From Penelope pileata (lineage: Eukaryota > Chordata > Aves > Galliformes > Cracidae): a DNA stretch of 64,000 nt. The notes under the pieces are model-generated. The model was not told the DNA's origin, did not search any database, and saw only the letters and a program-made list of their open reading frames with translations. Location of the stretch: positions 1 through 64,000 of the forward strand of contig WBMW01000794.1 in the NCBI GenBank assembly GCA_013396635.1. The letters run 5' to 3'. This document shows positions 12,293 to 23,988 of the stretch, piece by piece. Both the position numbers and the translations under genes were made by a program. The first letter of the stretch is position 1; each line of letters opens with the position of its first letter.

Positions 12293-13748
12293 CAAGTATG
12301 GAATGAGAGCAGAACAAACCCCCCACGATTCAGGTGGAGACAGTTAGAGACCTGCTACTCCATCTGGACTACCACAAGTCCATGGGGCCAGATGGGATCC
12401 ATCCGAGGGTGCTGAGGGAGCTGGCAAACATGAATGCTGAGCTGCTTTCCACCATCTATCTGTGTTCCTGGTTAACTGGAGAGGACCTGGAGGACTGGAG
12501 GCTTGCTGATGTGACTTGCATCCACAAGAAGAGTTGGAAGGAAGGTCTGGGGAACTACAGGCCTGTCAGCTTGACGTCAGTGCCAGGAAGGATTATGGAA
12601 CAGATCATCTTGAGTGAGATCACACTCATGTGTGGAACAATCAGGGGATCAGGCTCGGCCAGCAGGGGGTCACGAAAGGCAGGCCCTTTTTAACCAACAT
12701 TCTCTCCTTCTACAGCCGAGTGACCAACCTGGTGCATGCGGGAAAGGTTGTTGACATAGTCTACCTGGACTTTAGCAAGGCCTTTGACACTGTTGCCCAC
12801 AGTGTTCTCCTGGGGAAGCTGACAGCCCATGGCATGAAAAGGTTCACACTTTGCTGAGTGAAAAACTGGCTGGTGTCCGGTCATGAGTGGGGTTCCCCAG
12901 GGGTCAGTATTGAGGCCCACCCTGTTTAATATCTTTGTTGATGATCTGGATGAGGGGATTGAGTGCATCCTCAGTAAGTTTCCAGATGACACCAAGTTGG
13001 GAGGAAGTGTCTATCTGCCTGCGGGTGGAAAGGCCCTATAGAGAGATCTAGACAGGCTAGAATGCTGGGCCGAGGCCAATGGGATAAGATTCAACAAGGT
13101 CAAGTGCCAGGTCCTGCACTTTGGCCACAATAACCCCATGCAACGCTATAGGCTTGGGGCAGAGTGGCTGGAGGTCTGTGCCAAGGAAAAGGACCTGGGG
13201 GTGTTGGTTGATGCTCAGCTGAACGTGAGCCAGCAGCAGTACTGTGTTCAGTTTTGGGCTCCCTACTACAAGAAAAACACTGAGGCCCTGGAGCATGCCC
13301 AGAAGAGAACAACAAAGCTGGTGAGGGGTCTGGAGCACAAGTCTTATGAGGAGCGGCTGAGGGAACTGGGATTGTTTAGTTTGGAGAAGAGGAGGCTTGG
13401 AGGAGACCTTATTGTACTCTACAGCTGCCTGAAAGGAGGTTGTGGTGAGGTTGAGGTCAGCCTCTTGTCCCAGGTAGCTAGCGATAGGATGAGAAAGAAT
13501 GGCCTCAAGTTGCGCCAGGGGAGGTTCAGGTTGGATATTTGGAAAAAATTCTTCTCTGAGAGAGTGGTCAGGTACTGGAACAGGTTTCTGAGGGAGGTGA
13601 TTGAGTCACTGTCCCTGAATGGGTTCAAGATATGTCTGGATGTGGAACTGCGGGACATGGTTTAGTGGGTAATCTTAGTGGTAGGTGGATGGTTGGACTA
13701 GATGATCTTGAAGATCTTTTCCAACCTGGATGATTCTGTGATTCTATA
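12293..13748 (+). mobile_element. CR1 LINE with decayed reverse transcriptase, plus strand
   Basis: This 1.46-kb copy covers most of the CR1 reverse transcriptase through to the 3' tail (GATTCTGTGATTCTAT at 13731-13746). Visible protein pieces, in order, are KSMGPDGIHPRVLREL, NYRPVSLTSV, motif A as YLDFSKAFDTV, motif B as SGVPQGSVL and motif C as FPDDTKL. The motif C form has lost the usual (F/Y)ADD. The C-terminal region includes YEERLRELGLFSLEKRRL. The endonuclease domain is absent, so the copy is 5'-truncated. Frames change between 12334-12693, 12630-12857 and 13138-13665. Stop codons follow motif A, part of the segment between motifs A and B is missing, and a further deletion lies near 13235. 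The copy is dead, and its tail differs from the copy next to it. Confidence 0.95.
12334..13665 (+). pseudogene. CR1 ORF2 reverse transcriptase remnant
   Basis: These are three open segments of a former CR1 ORF2. In an active element the enzyme copies the CR1 RNA at a nicked target site. The first segment (12334-12693) holds the finger region. The second (12630-12857) is in another frame and holds the catalytic Asp of YLDFSKAFD, then a TGA. Motifs B and C follow in interrupted sequence at about 12885-13000. The third segment (13138-13665, 175 codons) is the C-terminal region, missing an internal piece after QLNVSQQ. Multiple frameshifts, stops and the altered FPDD box rule out activity. Confidence 0.9.
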
Positions 13749-15204
13749 TCTCTGTTATTTACCAAAAAAACCAGTGACTCAATGAGATAGAGGTGGGGAA
13801 CTGGAAAAAACAAGTACAAGAGATACAATTATAAAGCTCCCTCAACATCTCATCTTCTCCATTCTGGCACTAGCCAAGCAAACCATTCTGTCAGTACTGA
13901 TCTCATAATCCAAATCACAGCTCTGCTTCCTTTGTGCATTCAGTTTTCATCTCAATGAATACTATTCTGGCCGTCCATGACAATGCCCCCAAACTCCACC
14001 CTCTACCCTCTCAGCCTATTATCCTTTCTTTTCCTTACTTCTTGACAGAGAATTTAGATGCTTTCATGCTTTCTCCTGTTTTCCAGACTTTCCTTCCACC
14101 TACACATCTCTGCTGACACAGAACAAATTAAGCTTTCTGCTTTTTAAGCCAACATTGAGTCATTATTTGTGCATATTCTGTGACATTTTCCCTTCATGTC
14201 TAGGTTACAGCTCCCCATATGTGACAGGATATGCTCACAGATTAAAAATTTCATCTACCCTGCTGACAAGCTTTTCATACCATTGCTGTCTGTTGCTGTT
14301 GAGTCTGCTACTCTGTTTTTTTAGGCCATTACTCTGTTTGATTTCTGTTGCTAAGAAGTGGCTGTAGCAACCAAGATGTTAATGTTTGTGCTTTGAAAGG
14401 GAATTAGAACTGTTAAAAGTCTTTGCTGCTTAAAACTTCCTGTACGATATCATTCAGTCTCCTTGTAATAATGAGAGATTTGGTCATGACCGTGTGACCA
14501 TGGATCTGTCTTGGCATATCTTGTAGCTGAACTGTGTATGTTTAGGAGCATTCAGCTCCTGCTGTATTTTTGTTCAACATCTGAACCACAAGAGAAATCC
14601 TCCTACAGTTCTTGTTACTATTGTTATCATTATCAACATTAAAACTTGTTGGTTTTAAAGCTCAGATAATGATTCTTTCTCATGATATTGCTGTTTGATA
14701 TACAGTTACTGTCATCATAGATTTAACAGTTTTTAATCAAAGAGGGACTTTCTCTCATCTGCTGATCTTGATATAATTGAGTAGTATATTTGCCTTTGGA
14801 TATTTTACTGCAAAAATGTGACAGGTAGTCAAGTATGCCATTTATGAACGTTGAATAATTCACTCCTCTGAAATTTTATCTAACAGCAGTCATTTTGAAA
14901 CCCACTGGAACGGGCTGCATCAATAAATAAATGGCTTGGCAACCACATTTGCAATTATGTCAAAGTAGAAAAGTTACATTTAAAAAATGTTTAAATCTAT
15001 CTGCTTTTTGAATTTCATGCGTCAGAGATCTTTATGCTTCTCCATAATCTACACTGTATTTTAGTTTTACTAAATGAAAAACAAGATTTTTTTCTGTTCT
15101 TTATTGCTGTAAACTCTTCCTTAACTGGTAAAAATATTTGATTTCCATTTCTAAATACCTTATATTTTTTTTGGTCAATATAACTAGTGAAGAAAATTGG
15201 TTGA

Positions 15205-15265
15205 ATAGCTCCAGGGAATAGGACCAAAACCAACTTTGAGGTCATCTGGTCCAGTCCTCCTTCAC
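15205..15265 (-). mobile_element. Possible ancient CR1 3' end fragment
   Basis: About 60 bases resemble the reverse complement of a CR1 3' UTR. GAGGTCATCTGGTCCAGTCC matches the position of the conserved GAGATCATCTAGTCCAACC segment, and a CTTCACCAGG-like stretch follows. The tail units and coding part are not visible, so this would be an old, heavily diverged copy. It could also be a chance resemblance. Confidence 0.4.
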
Positions 15266-16810
15266 CAGGAATAGATTTTCATGAGTTTTCACTGCTGTTT
15301 GATCTAGGTATGAATTGTACCTTGTGTCTTCACTGAAAATTTGAATTTTCAACATCTGTCCTCTCCTCACACGTGTATCTGCATAAACACGTTACATGCA
15401 CCAAAATTTCAGGTGTTATGAGAACTGTAAACATTCTGACTAAGACCATAGTCTGGATGCCTGGAAGTCAAGCCTCCAGGGTGTGCTGAGGCATATGTGT
15501 GCCCATGGTCAACATGCTTCTCTGGAAAGGGAATGATAGAGTCAGAAATCCAGGTGTCCTCTACCCACCTGTAACACATTTTCCTCTTCTTTGCCTACCA
15601 AGATAATATCAGTTGTAAGAAACAGTCAATGGAAATTGGCTAACACAAGGTGTTATGCGATCTCTTTATCTCTTTTTTTTTTTTTTTTCATCATTGAGTT
15701 ATGATCTGATATCTGGATTGAAGCAGAATGGGAGCTCACCAGTATGAGATGAAAATAAAGTGATAAGGACTGTGTCACTGCTTTTTCAATGAGAAGCTTG
15801 TATTGTCAAAACTTTAACTAACATCAGAGAAGAAGAAACTGAAATTAATTTAGCAGTCTACAGTTAAAACATTATCTTCTGAGATGTTCCTCATCTGATA
15901 ATCTCCGGATCTAGGGTATTACTTTTCATGTGTTTTCAGTGTGAAGATGTACAACACTAGGGTGAACAGAAAACTCTACTGAAAATGTAGTTGGAGTTTT
16001 TCAGATAAAAGGCAGATTTCAGAAGTGGAATTTGGTCAAAATTACCTATGCATTACTTATGAACTGAACTATGTCAAAAATCTTTACTTTCCCAAAAGTG
16101 CTGGTAGATTTCCAAAATCTGATTTTGGATTTCTGGCATGCTGATCCAGTTAGATAGTTTTGCAGAAAGCTGACTAACATTTTTACAAGTTTATAACAGT
16201 CCCTTCAGTGTAAAGCAATACTCTGCACATTCAGAGCTGTTAAGAACAAACTGGCCTGTCAAAGCTTTTATTAGTCTCTCTCCCTGGCAACACATCTCAC
16301 TGACTATTAGGCAACCTCCAAAATAATTTTGTGCATGGTCTGAGACATGATAAACTCTCTCTCTGTGTTATTGCTATTCTCTCTCCCCTTAGAAGCATGA
16401 TATTAAATCAGATGGAAATGGAAAAAGAAAGGCATGCCACACTTCAGCAGTACTAACACTTTGTGACAAGCACTGCAAGTTTTTTGGTATGAATAAGTGC
16501 ATGACAACAAAAGGAAGTTCAAAGCATATGCAAGGAAAAGATTTGTTGATCACTCAGTGAACTCACGTGGGGCTATTCATGGTTTACTTCTGTGCAGCCA
16601 CTGAACAAGGTCAAAATTCTAGAGAAAAAGACTTCATTTGAAGAGGTTTTAAAATATCAAAAGTAGAGACTTTCCAAGGTATCAACTGGAGAAAGCTTGA
16701 CATACACTGTATATATATATAACTACGCATTGTAACTTTCTATTTCTGTAGATCAAGGGTTTCATTACAGATGCATAATGTTTTCCTTCTATAATGATGG
16801 GAAAGTGTAA

Positions 16811-16858
16811 GGAATTATTGAAGTGTAATTATTTAAGTGTAATTATTTAAGTGTAAGG
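16811..16858. repeat. Short tandem repeat of AAGTGTAATTATTT units
   Basis: A unit close to AAGTGTAATTATTT is repeated about three times with minor changes, and the last copy runs into AAGTGTAAGGAATGG. This is a small local duplication in AT-rich DNA with no sign of function. Confidence 0.75.
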
Positions 16859-17186
16859 AATGGATTTATGGCTTGTCCTTTTTTTGGATGATGGCAACAT
16901 TTCTTCTGGAGGCTCTGAAATTTTACCTGCTACTTGTAAAAAATCTAGTAATATGGCATTGTCTTCCTAATTTTCAGAAAGCATATTTATAAATAGTACA
17001 TAAGTTACTGCATTGTGCAAGCCATTTTGAAATTGGACATGCCTTACTCCAACACTGAAGTCTGCATATAGTGCAGCTTGACTGTGGCTGTGCTTTCTGT
17101 GCTGTGCTAGTAAATACTCTCAGAGTGACAAGGCATATACCAATAAATGTCTCTCTGCTAATGTGGTTTATACCAGCTTTCCCGTT

Positions 17187-17265
17187 AAGATGCATATTCT
17201 GCCAATTCAGTATGCTCAGACTTTTAGGATCAGGCAACCTAGTGATTACAATACAAAAGTACTAT
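17187..17265 (+). repeat. Copy 1 of an unidentified tRNA-like short repeat
   Basis: These 79 bases align without gaps to the reverse complement of 18472-18550, with 62 of 79 positions identical by my count. Shared landmarks are AGATGCATATTCTGC, CAGACTT, AGGATCA and CCTAGTG. In copy 2 the last landmark forms part of a tRNA-like A box. Downstream of 17265 this copy has no B-box-like GGTTC motif, so it is truncated or more decayed there. The matched interval is also open for translation in both copies. Differences fall at first and second codon positions as much as third, which argues against a conserved exon. Confidence 0.6.
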
Positions 17266-18471
17266 AGATATAAATTAAATCAACAAACTGTTTCACTGAT
17301 AAGATTACTTGTACGAGTATCATCAAAACTTCATATTGCATAGAGCACATAGCACATACGTTCTTCAGGAAACTGGGTCTCATTATATCTGATGAGTTGA
17401 GACAGTAAATCTAATGTTGCCACTTCTAAACTCATTCACGGACCAGAAAGATGCAGCCTGTGGTTGTAAGTGTTTGCTTCTGTGAATCTGATACAAACTC
17501 TCTGTAGCTGATAAGCTCGTTAAGTGATGTGTCAGAGGTTGCATTATACTCTTTGCTGAACAACATTCAATTGTGAGATTATAATACTAAGCATTCTGAA
17601 TAGAAAAGGTTTTCTTTTACAATTATTGCCAATGGAATATGTTTCACTATTGATTTCTTAAACGATCTTTTTCTTAAAATAGATAGCATCCTATAGCTGA
17701 ATGAAATGGCTGCCACAAGAATGGACAAATGAAAACATACCATAAGGGTATTAAATACTTTTTTTTAAAATTTAAGTGGAAAGTTTTTTTAACTACCAAA
17801 TAAAAGTCTCATGGACACTAGGTAGAAATGAGAAAATTAAATATTAACAATTATATTAAGATATGATTGTTTCTGATCAAATTGTTTCCTACATACAATT
17901 TGTCACATTAAGAAAACAATTACATAAATAGTGTAAATGTTACAGTTATTAAAAATGTTAATGGAATATTAACATGTTTCGGTTTATGGCCCATTCTTGC
18001 TAAATTACTTTTCCTGTTTCTGTATAAAAACAGACAAAATAAAATTAGTCTTACTTTACTATTGTGATTAAATAGCAAATTAGAAATGTCTTTAACTGTT
18101 ACAGAACTATAACTATTTTAAATACAAATCATTTTTTTTCCAGATCTTTGTCACCGTCACTAGGTTGATGTACAAATGTACATGATTTCGTAAATACTTG
18201 CCCGCTCTCTCTTGGTCTACCAAGATCCAACAACAGGAAATGCCAAAGCTTTTTTAGAGACTTCTTTCATATCAAATTTATTTAAGGATAATTAGTGTGG
18301 TCATGTCTACTACGGAGATGCATCTATGGAAAAAAGAGATTTATTCAAATTCTTCATAATATAAACCTTTTATTTGACTTATGAAGTTAAATCACCAAAA
18401 TACCAGCTACTCTGAACAGGAAAAAAATTGGAAAAAAATACTTTTCCACAGATTTGAACCCTGGACAGAAT

Positions 18472-18550
18472 ACAGTACTCTTGTACTGTAACCACTAGGC
18501 TCCTTGATCCTGCAAGTCTGACAGTATTAAGTTTGCAGAATATGCATCTC
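18472..18550 (-). repeat. Copy 2 of the tRNA-like short repeat, inverted
   Basis: This is the inverted partner of 17187-17265. Read on the minus strand it contains GGAGCCTAGTGGTTACAG (18486-18503), which resembles a Pol III A box. It then has a perfect 6-bp stem with a 4-base loop (CAGTAC AAGA GTACTG). About 37 bases after TAGTGG begins, just outside the aligned core, comes GGTTCAAATC (18451-18460), a good B-box match. This spacing is what a tRNA-derived SINE head shows, and MIR-type SINEs have nearly the same layout. However, the similarity with copy 1 extends about 45 bases upstream of the A box, so this is not a simple tRNA pseudogene. I cannot assign it to a named SINE family. Confidence 0.55.
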
Positions 18551-19406
18551 AGGCGCAGTAATGCAGTGCAATCAATACCTTTGAGAGCTTCCTCTGGCTG
18601 TGTAGTAGCTGATAGGCAGGCAGCAGGGCTGGGTTTAGTGGTGACATTGTGGCATCCTGAAAAGACAGCCAATAATACCCTACAAAGTGGAGGAGTGCTA
18701 CTCAGTGAGTAAATGTTTCCTTTCTTCTATAGGTTTAGGTTGTCCAAAATCATTATCTTAGTACATTTGCTGTATTTTCATGCATACTATTAGTTACAGC
18801 TGCCAGCAGTAAGGTAACAGTGAATACAAATTGTTAGTTTACTGTAACAAGTAAACTTAAAAAGCCTGAAAAATGATATGCAGAAAAATGTAACTTCATA
18901 GAGTATGTATCAGTAGAGGGCACTTCATAAGGCCAAATTACAAGAAAACAAATTGTCCTTAACAAGGCATTTGGCAAGCATGTATATAGCCATTTCATTT
19001 GCAGTATATCTTTAACTGATATAAAAGAGTATGTTTTAATTACAGTCTTTCTTGACCACATTTTCATTTTAGTTTGTGTATTTACTTACCAAATAAAACA
19101 GCGGATGTTAAATGTACTGTGGTTCTACAGATGCACCCATGTAACTCTCTTAAATTCCTGTAGTTAAAATTCCATTACCAGTTCTAATGTAATCTTCTAG
19201 ATTATACAAGTGTTCAGTGAACAAAATCTTACAGTCTATTGTGTTGTCAATTAAAGTAAATAAGACCTCAGTAAAAGATGCAATTTAATTCACTGTTACA
19301 AGGAAATTATTTCCACCATTTTTTCTTCGGTAATTTGTGTGAAAAGAGGCTTTGGAAGTAGAAACCCACTTTTATATTGTTGCCACAACAGGCTGAACAG
19401 TTTTTA
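18551..19406. other. AT-rich intergenic DNA
   Basis: I see nothing here beyond AT-rich sequence with short chance ORFs. The first 110 bases (18551-18660) are less AT-rich and may be a more diverged continuation of the tRNA-like repeat, but this is not certain. Confidence 0.5.
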
Positions 19407-19680
19407 TGAGGGCTGCCCCAAAAGTAATGCATCCCATTTTATTATGTTTGCCCACAATGTCAGAGGTGGATGTTGGTGGTATGGCAGTAGAGGGTGAACC
19501 TTCTTTTATGCTTACTCAATGTCTATGGAGACGTATCAGTGGATGTTAGCACAGTAAAGCAGTGGGTGGTACATTTCAGCAACAATGCCATCATAACAGC
19601 TGTGAAACAGTGGGTCACCTTCACTGATGCAGATGTTTATGAGTGACATAGAGGCTCTTGATCATTTGTGGTTAGGACAT
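19407..19680 (+). mobile_element. Internally deleted mariner (Galluhop/Mariner1_GG type)
   Basis: The element starts after a TA (19405-19406), the mariner target site, with TGAGGGCTGCCCCAAAAGTA as its left inverted repeat. The untranslated leader continues with GTCAGAGGTGGATGTTGG, as in the chicken mariner. Two transposase pieces follow. One from the N-terminal helix-turn-helix region reads DVSTVKQWVVHFSN (about 19531-19582). It joins directly to a piece from the extreme C-terminus, KQWVTFTDADVYE (about 19603-19641), then a one-base frameshift and EALDHLWLG. Most of the catalytic domain is missing, and I find no right inverted repeat before the ATT-rich run at about 19725. This is a non-autonomous or decayed copy with no active transposase. 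Confidence 0.82.
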
Positions 19681-19724
19681 TATCTGCAGCCTCGAGATAG
19701 AGAGATTGGGATGTTTTGTTATTT

Positions 19725-19755
19725 TTTGTTATTATTTTTTATTATTATTATTTCG
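19725..19755. repeat. ATT-rich microsatellite
   Basis: A run of TTATT/ATT units directly follows the mariner remnant and may have replaced or obscured its right end. Confidence 0.75.
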
Positions 19756-22328
19756 TGTATTTATTTTATGAGGGGTGACTCTGGGCCTTTTAGCTGTCTT
19801 TTTCAAAGGTTTTTCTTTCCTGATGTCTTAATTATCTGGTTTCTAATAAGTCAGTTCCTGACTCTTTCTCCGTAACCCAGACTTAATTCATCCTGTCCAC
19901 CTTGTTTCCAAATGCTTTCATACTTTCATTCATTTTCTTCACTCTCTTCCTGAAATGAATCCTTTTAGTTACAAAGATGTTGCAATTTTATTTTTCCCAT
20001 AGCAGCACACCTATTGTTTTTGTACAGCTTCATGCTGAATCTTCTTTGCCTGGTATAACAGAACTGGTAAATGCATCTGGTACCTGTAGAAGAAGGCAAC
20101 TTTTCACTGAATCCACGTGGTATGTATGCATCAGCATACCAAGAACTATATATAACTTTGTGTATATTTTTGTGTTGTGGTTGGTTTGTGTTTTTTCCGA
20201 GGGGGGAGGGTTTTTTTTTTTTTCCCCCTATTCTTTTTTTAACAGATCCATTCTTCTGTTGGTATTTTCTTTTTTCTTCAATAGTCCTAGCTCCATGCTG
20301 ACTTCAATGACCACACAATGCTTAAGGTTCTTACAATAGATCTGCTTTGCTGTCTGCTGCATGTGGCCATCTGGAACATGTCAGTCACATTTTCACAGTA
20401 CACAACTAAGATTATCTTTTAAGCTGAATTGTTAGAGACATAACTGCAAATACAGCAGAACAGAGAAAATGAGGGTTGAAAGGAAAAAAAGCCAGAGAAA
20501 TAGCATGTAACTGACTGACAAATAAATAGCACAGCTATAACTATACATAAAATAGGTAAAGACTTTACAAACATATAGGAGGAAAAAAAAAAAAACCACA
20601 GTAAAATGGGAAGCCAAAAGCTCTTGGCTGTGGTTGTAATGTATTTCTGTTGCAGTGGAGTCCTAATGATCCGTGAGAAGTTGCTGGTTATTCACAATCA
20701 ATCTGATTGACAGGGAAAGAACTTGTGTAATGCCAACACTTGAGGTTCAAACCATGCTGCAAATCAGCTAGCAATAGTGAGAACAGAGATTTCATGTCAA
20801 TTTCTATCCACTGTGATAAGACAAATCATCCCTAGACAGTCCCTTTCACCGTGGAAAAGTGAGTATAGTGAAGTGAAAAGATGAGCAGAAATCTAACCCT
20901 CTCACTCTCCCTCATCCAAGACCTTTAATGCAGCTATGAAACTATGTAGGCTAAATCAGAGAACACAATTAAGATAAATGTTGCCATGTTTCATTAACAC
21001 TGAGTAATGCTTTTCATCCATTAATATGATCTAGATGGGTTCACTCTTCATAGTCTCAATATCCTGTCTTCATGGTATATTTTGACTGTTTATTCTTTAC
21101 TACTCCACTGATACGGCATATTGTAACATGACATGTTTTACCTCCCCAAAACTTAGTCCTGAATCAACAACAGTTTTGTGCAAAACGTTTGTAAAGTTGT
21201 TCTTGACATAGAACTTACATTTCATTGGCATGTTTCCACATAATGTCATGTCATTTTATTTCTCTGCTAACTATCAGGAGGTTTCACTTTCTTCCTGTAT
21301 TAAGTAATGTTGAGGACTTTTCAGTTACAGTTGAATTTTCCAAGTCATTGATGTTATAATTGACCTGTGTCGGGTACAGATAGATGAATGAGCAGAGATT
21401 AGTCACTCATTTTAAAGGACATAAAACGTTGGGAAAATTTCCTTGAAGAATTGTACGTAGTAAAGTTTCTGAAATTTTCAATCAATATTACTCACAAATA
21501 ATTATGGAAAATTTGTACTTCATTCTTAATTGTACTGCTTCTGTATGCGACAAAAAGCTCAGCAAACAGGAATATGAAGCATTTCTCACAGCATACACAG
21601 AGAGGTACTGAGTCTCAGTCTGTTCTCCTATAAAGCAAATCAGAAATAAATCTGGATGTTCATTCATTAAACTTTTCACAAATATACTGGCTAGAGTTTC
21701 CCTGGCACAAAACCCTTGAACAAGATACGAGATAAGGGAATATACAGTTTAAATGATTGTCGTTGTAATCATGGGATTTCATTCACTTTTGCCACCAAGC
21801 AGTAACTTTCTATTTTTGACTCTCAAAAGGGCACTCTTTTTCCTTTTTTGTCTGCGTAATAAATTAAAATGGGAGGTATTTCTTTGGAAATTAGTAAGGA
21901 AATTATGTTTGAGAAGTTAAATTTCCAGCAAGTGCGATGAGATTGCTGATGTATGCTGTTAGAGAAGAAAACAATAATTGATGATCTCCCTAGGGGGAAA
22001 TGCAAATGCAGAAAGCTGTCAGGCAAGACTAGTGGAAGAAGTAGGGAAAAAATTCATCTGTTCCTCTGAGGTGATCATTACATAAGATAGAAAGAGAGAA
22101 GAAAAGGACAAGTTTTCTCAGCTACCCTCTTTTTTTCCCCTAAGCTGTCTCATTTGAAATGGATGGGTCTACTTCTCTATTCCTTGCTTTCTTTCTTCTC
22201 ATGTGTCTTCAAAACAGACAGAGGAAACCAAAATGCAACCCAATCCAGTTTGCAGGTTTGGGGAGGAGAGGGAGATATACGCTTAAAGAAAAAGGAGTGG
22301 AGGCAAAATCATGGTTTGGAAAGAGAGG
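19756..22328. other. AT-rich intergenic DNA
   Basis: No gene or transposon is recognised. A G-run followed by poly-T lies at about 20200-20222 and a poly-A run at about 20581-20595. The 120-codon frame at 19977-20339 is made largely of Phe, Ser and Leu from these T-rich runs and is not credible as a protein. Confidence 0.65.
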
Positions 22329-22822
22329 GAATCATAGAATCATAGAATGATTCAGGTTGGAAGAGAACTTAGAGATCATCTTGTTCCAACCCCCCTGCCA
22401 TGGGCAAGGACACCTCCCACCAGACCAGGCTACCCAAAGCCCCATTCAGCCTGGCTTTGAATACTTCCAGGGAGCGGGCATCCACAACTTCTCTGGGCTA
22501 CCTGTTCCAGTGTCTCACCACCCTCACAGGGAAGAATTTCTTCCTTATATCTAGTCTAAATCTACCCTCTTCCAGTTTATAACCATTACCCCTTGTCCTG
22601 TCATTACCTGTCTTTGTAAAAAGTCCCTCACCAGCTTTCCTGTAGGCCCCTTCAGGTACTGGAAGGCTGCTATCAGGTCCCCCTGCAGCCTTCTCTTCTC
22701 CAGGCTGAAGAGTCCTAACTCTCTCAGCCTGTCCTCATAGGGGAGGTGCTCCAGCCCTCTGATGATCCTCGTGGCCCTCCTCTGGACCCGCTTCAACAGC
22801 TCCACATCCTTCTTGTGTTGAA
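22329..22822 (-). mobile_element. CR1 LINE, 3' fragment, minus strand
   Basis: The left end carries two reversed ATTCTATGA tail units and the GGTTGGAAGAGAACTTAGAG segment. Reading on the minus strand, the C-terminal ORF2 region is open and includes ELLKRVQRRATRIIRGLEHL and YEDRLRELGLFSLEKRRLQ. A frame change comes before the final segment, because the open frame ends at VINWKRVDLD. The copy is about 490 bases, 5'-truncated after the region that encodes KKDVELLKRV. Its sequence and ATTCTATGA tail put it in the same subfamily group as the copy at 32178-33150, and apart from those with ATTCTGTGA tails. Confidence 0.95.
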
Positions 22823-23988
22823 CAGAGCAGATATGACATAATGAGGTTAAAATTATCTGAGATAGAACAAATAGGCTGATTTGAAACAGGGTGTGGTGAT
22901 CACCGCACACATAGTTTTCCATTTTCTTTAAAGCAGTGTTTTTCCTTTTAGGGAAAGAAAAGTTGAGCAGTGATCATAGTGGGCTGAAATAAATAACTTT
23001 CATCCCTGTAAAACTAAATACAGGAATAATTCAGATTTGTATCCCTCAAGTCCCATTAAATTGCATACAAAAGTAATTGTATCCCTCCCTATGTAGGAAC
23101 ATGGAGTTCCTGAACCATCGTCTTTTAACAGTTGACAATAATCTGTCTTCTTTTAGTCCATATGATAATTCTTCATGTTGATCTTGTCATATGATACATA
23201 TCTGCCAGGTGGAAGATGAAAAATTTATTCTATTTCTTCCTTTTTCTAATGTATTATTATTATTTTATGTTGCCAAAACAGCATCATTGCATCTGAATCT
23301 GAGTAGCAATGTGAAAATATTATTTGTGTGACTGAGTTTTTGATTTATAGTTCTATACTGGCATATTGTAATTTTATTATTTCTTGTCATGCAGTTTGGA
23401 TAGCCATTGAATGCATTCTTTTGCATGAGACAGGCATAAAATAGAGAATTCACGCACTAAGACACAGCTGTGTTAAGATAATGCAGAAGTAGAACTTGCT
23501 TTTGGAATATAATGAAGTGAACAGTAATACATTTGTTCTCTGCAGCATATTGTCTTTTTATTCCAGTAATTTTTCTTTCCCTTTTATTATTTTTTTTCCA
23601 TTTTACATAGAAAGATATTAGAAATAAAAATCCCCAGAAATGAAATGAAATGAAATGAAATGAAATAAAATAAAATAAATCTGTTACAACAGCAGTAGGA
23701 TAAATGACACTTGGAATTCTAAACTCACGCTGAAAAAGACAGGAAAGATTTAGCTTTGCAGTGGTGACTCTTGTTTTAAGTACAACTAGGAGGAGTTTCT
23801 TGAATGAGATTTAGATTGGTTATTTTCTTTCTATGTTTTTGAGTCTCCTCTAGTCTCAAGTCTCTTGCACAACTGAGGCAACAGACTAAATACACTCTGG
23901 ACTGGTTACAGATAAAAGATTGGATGCAGGCTATCTTGCCTTCATTCTTCTTTCATTCTTTCTTTTTTTTTTTTTTTTAATTGATATT
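22823..23988. other. AT-rich intergenic DNA between CR1 copies
   Basis: No gene is seen. A GAAAT/AAAAT microsatellite lies at 23637-23680, and a long pyrimidine tract ends at about 23979 just before the next CR1. Confidence 0.65.
23637..23680. repeat. GAAAT then AAAAT microsatellite
   Basis: About five GAAAT units pass directly into three AAAAT units. The second unit matches the longer AAAAT array at about 30125-30169. Confidence 0.9.

Larger units (their letters stand above)
13749..17186. other. AT-rich intergenic DNA
   Basis: No gene or well-preserved repeat is visible here, apart from a possible very old CR1 3' fragment near 15205-15265 and a small AT-rich tandem repeat near 16811-16858, both listed separately. 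Open frames are short and lack known domains. A poly-T run lies near 15668-15688, and a short TA repeat near 16711-16722. Confidence 0.65.

Noticed and set aside
11865..13748. Reading the head-to-head CR1 pair as a twin-priming inversion
   Set aside because: Both halves carry their own CR1 3' tail, which a single twin-primed insertion cannot produce.
17071..18672. Two ORFs on opposite strands sharing similar peptides (RCIFC...GS..LV.T.Q.Y), at first sight like paralogous exons
   Set aside because: The similarity comes from the 79-base inverted repeat. Codon-position differences show no excess at third positions, so a non-coding repeat fits better.
19977..20339. 120-codon ORF on the plus strand
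   Set aside because: Its composition is dominated by Phe, Leu and Ser from T-rich low-complexity DNA, with no domain and no sign of coding constraint.
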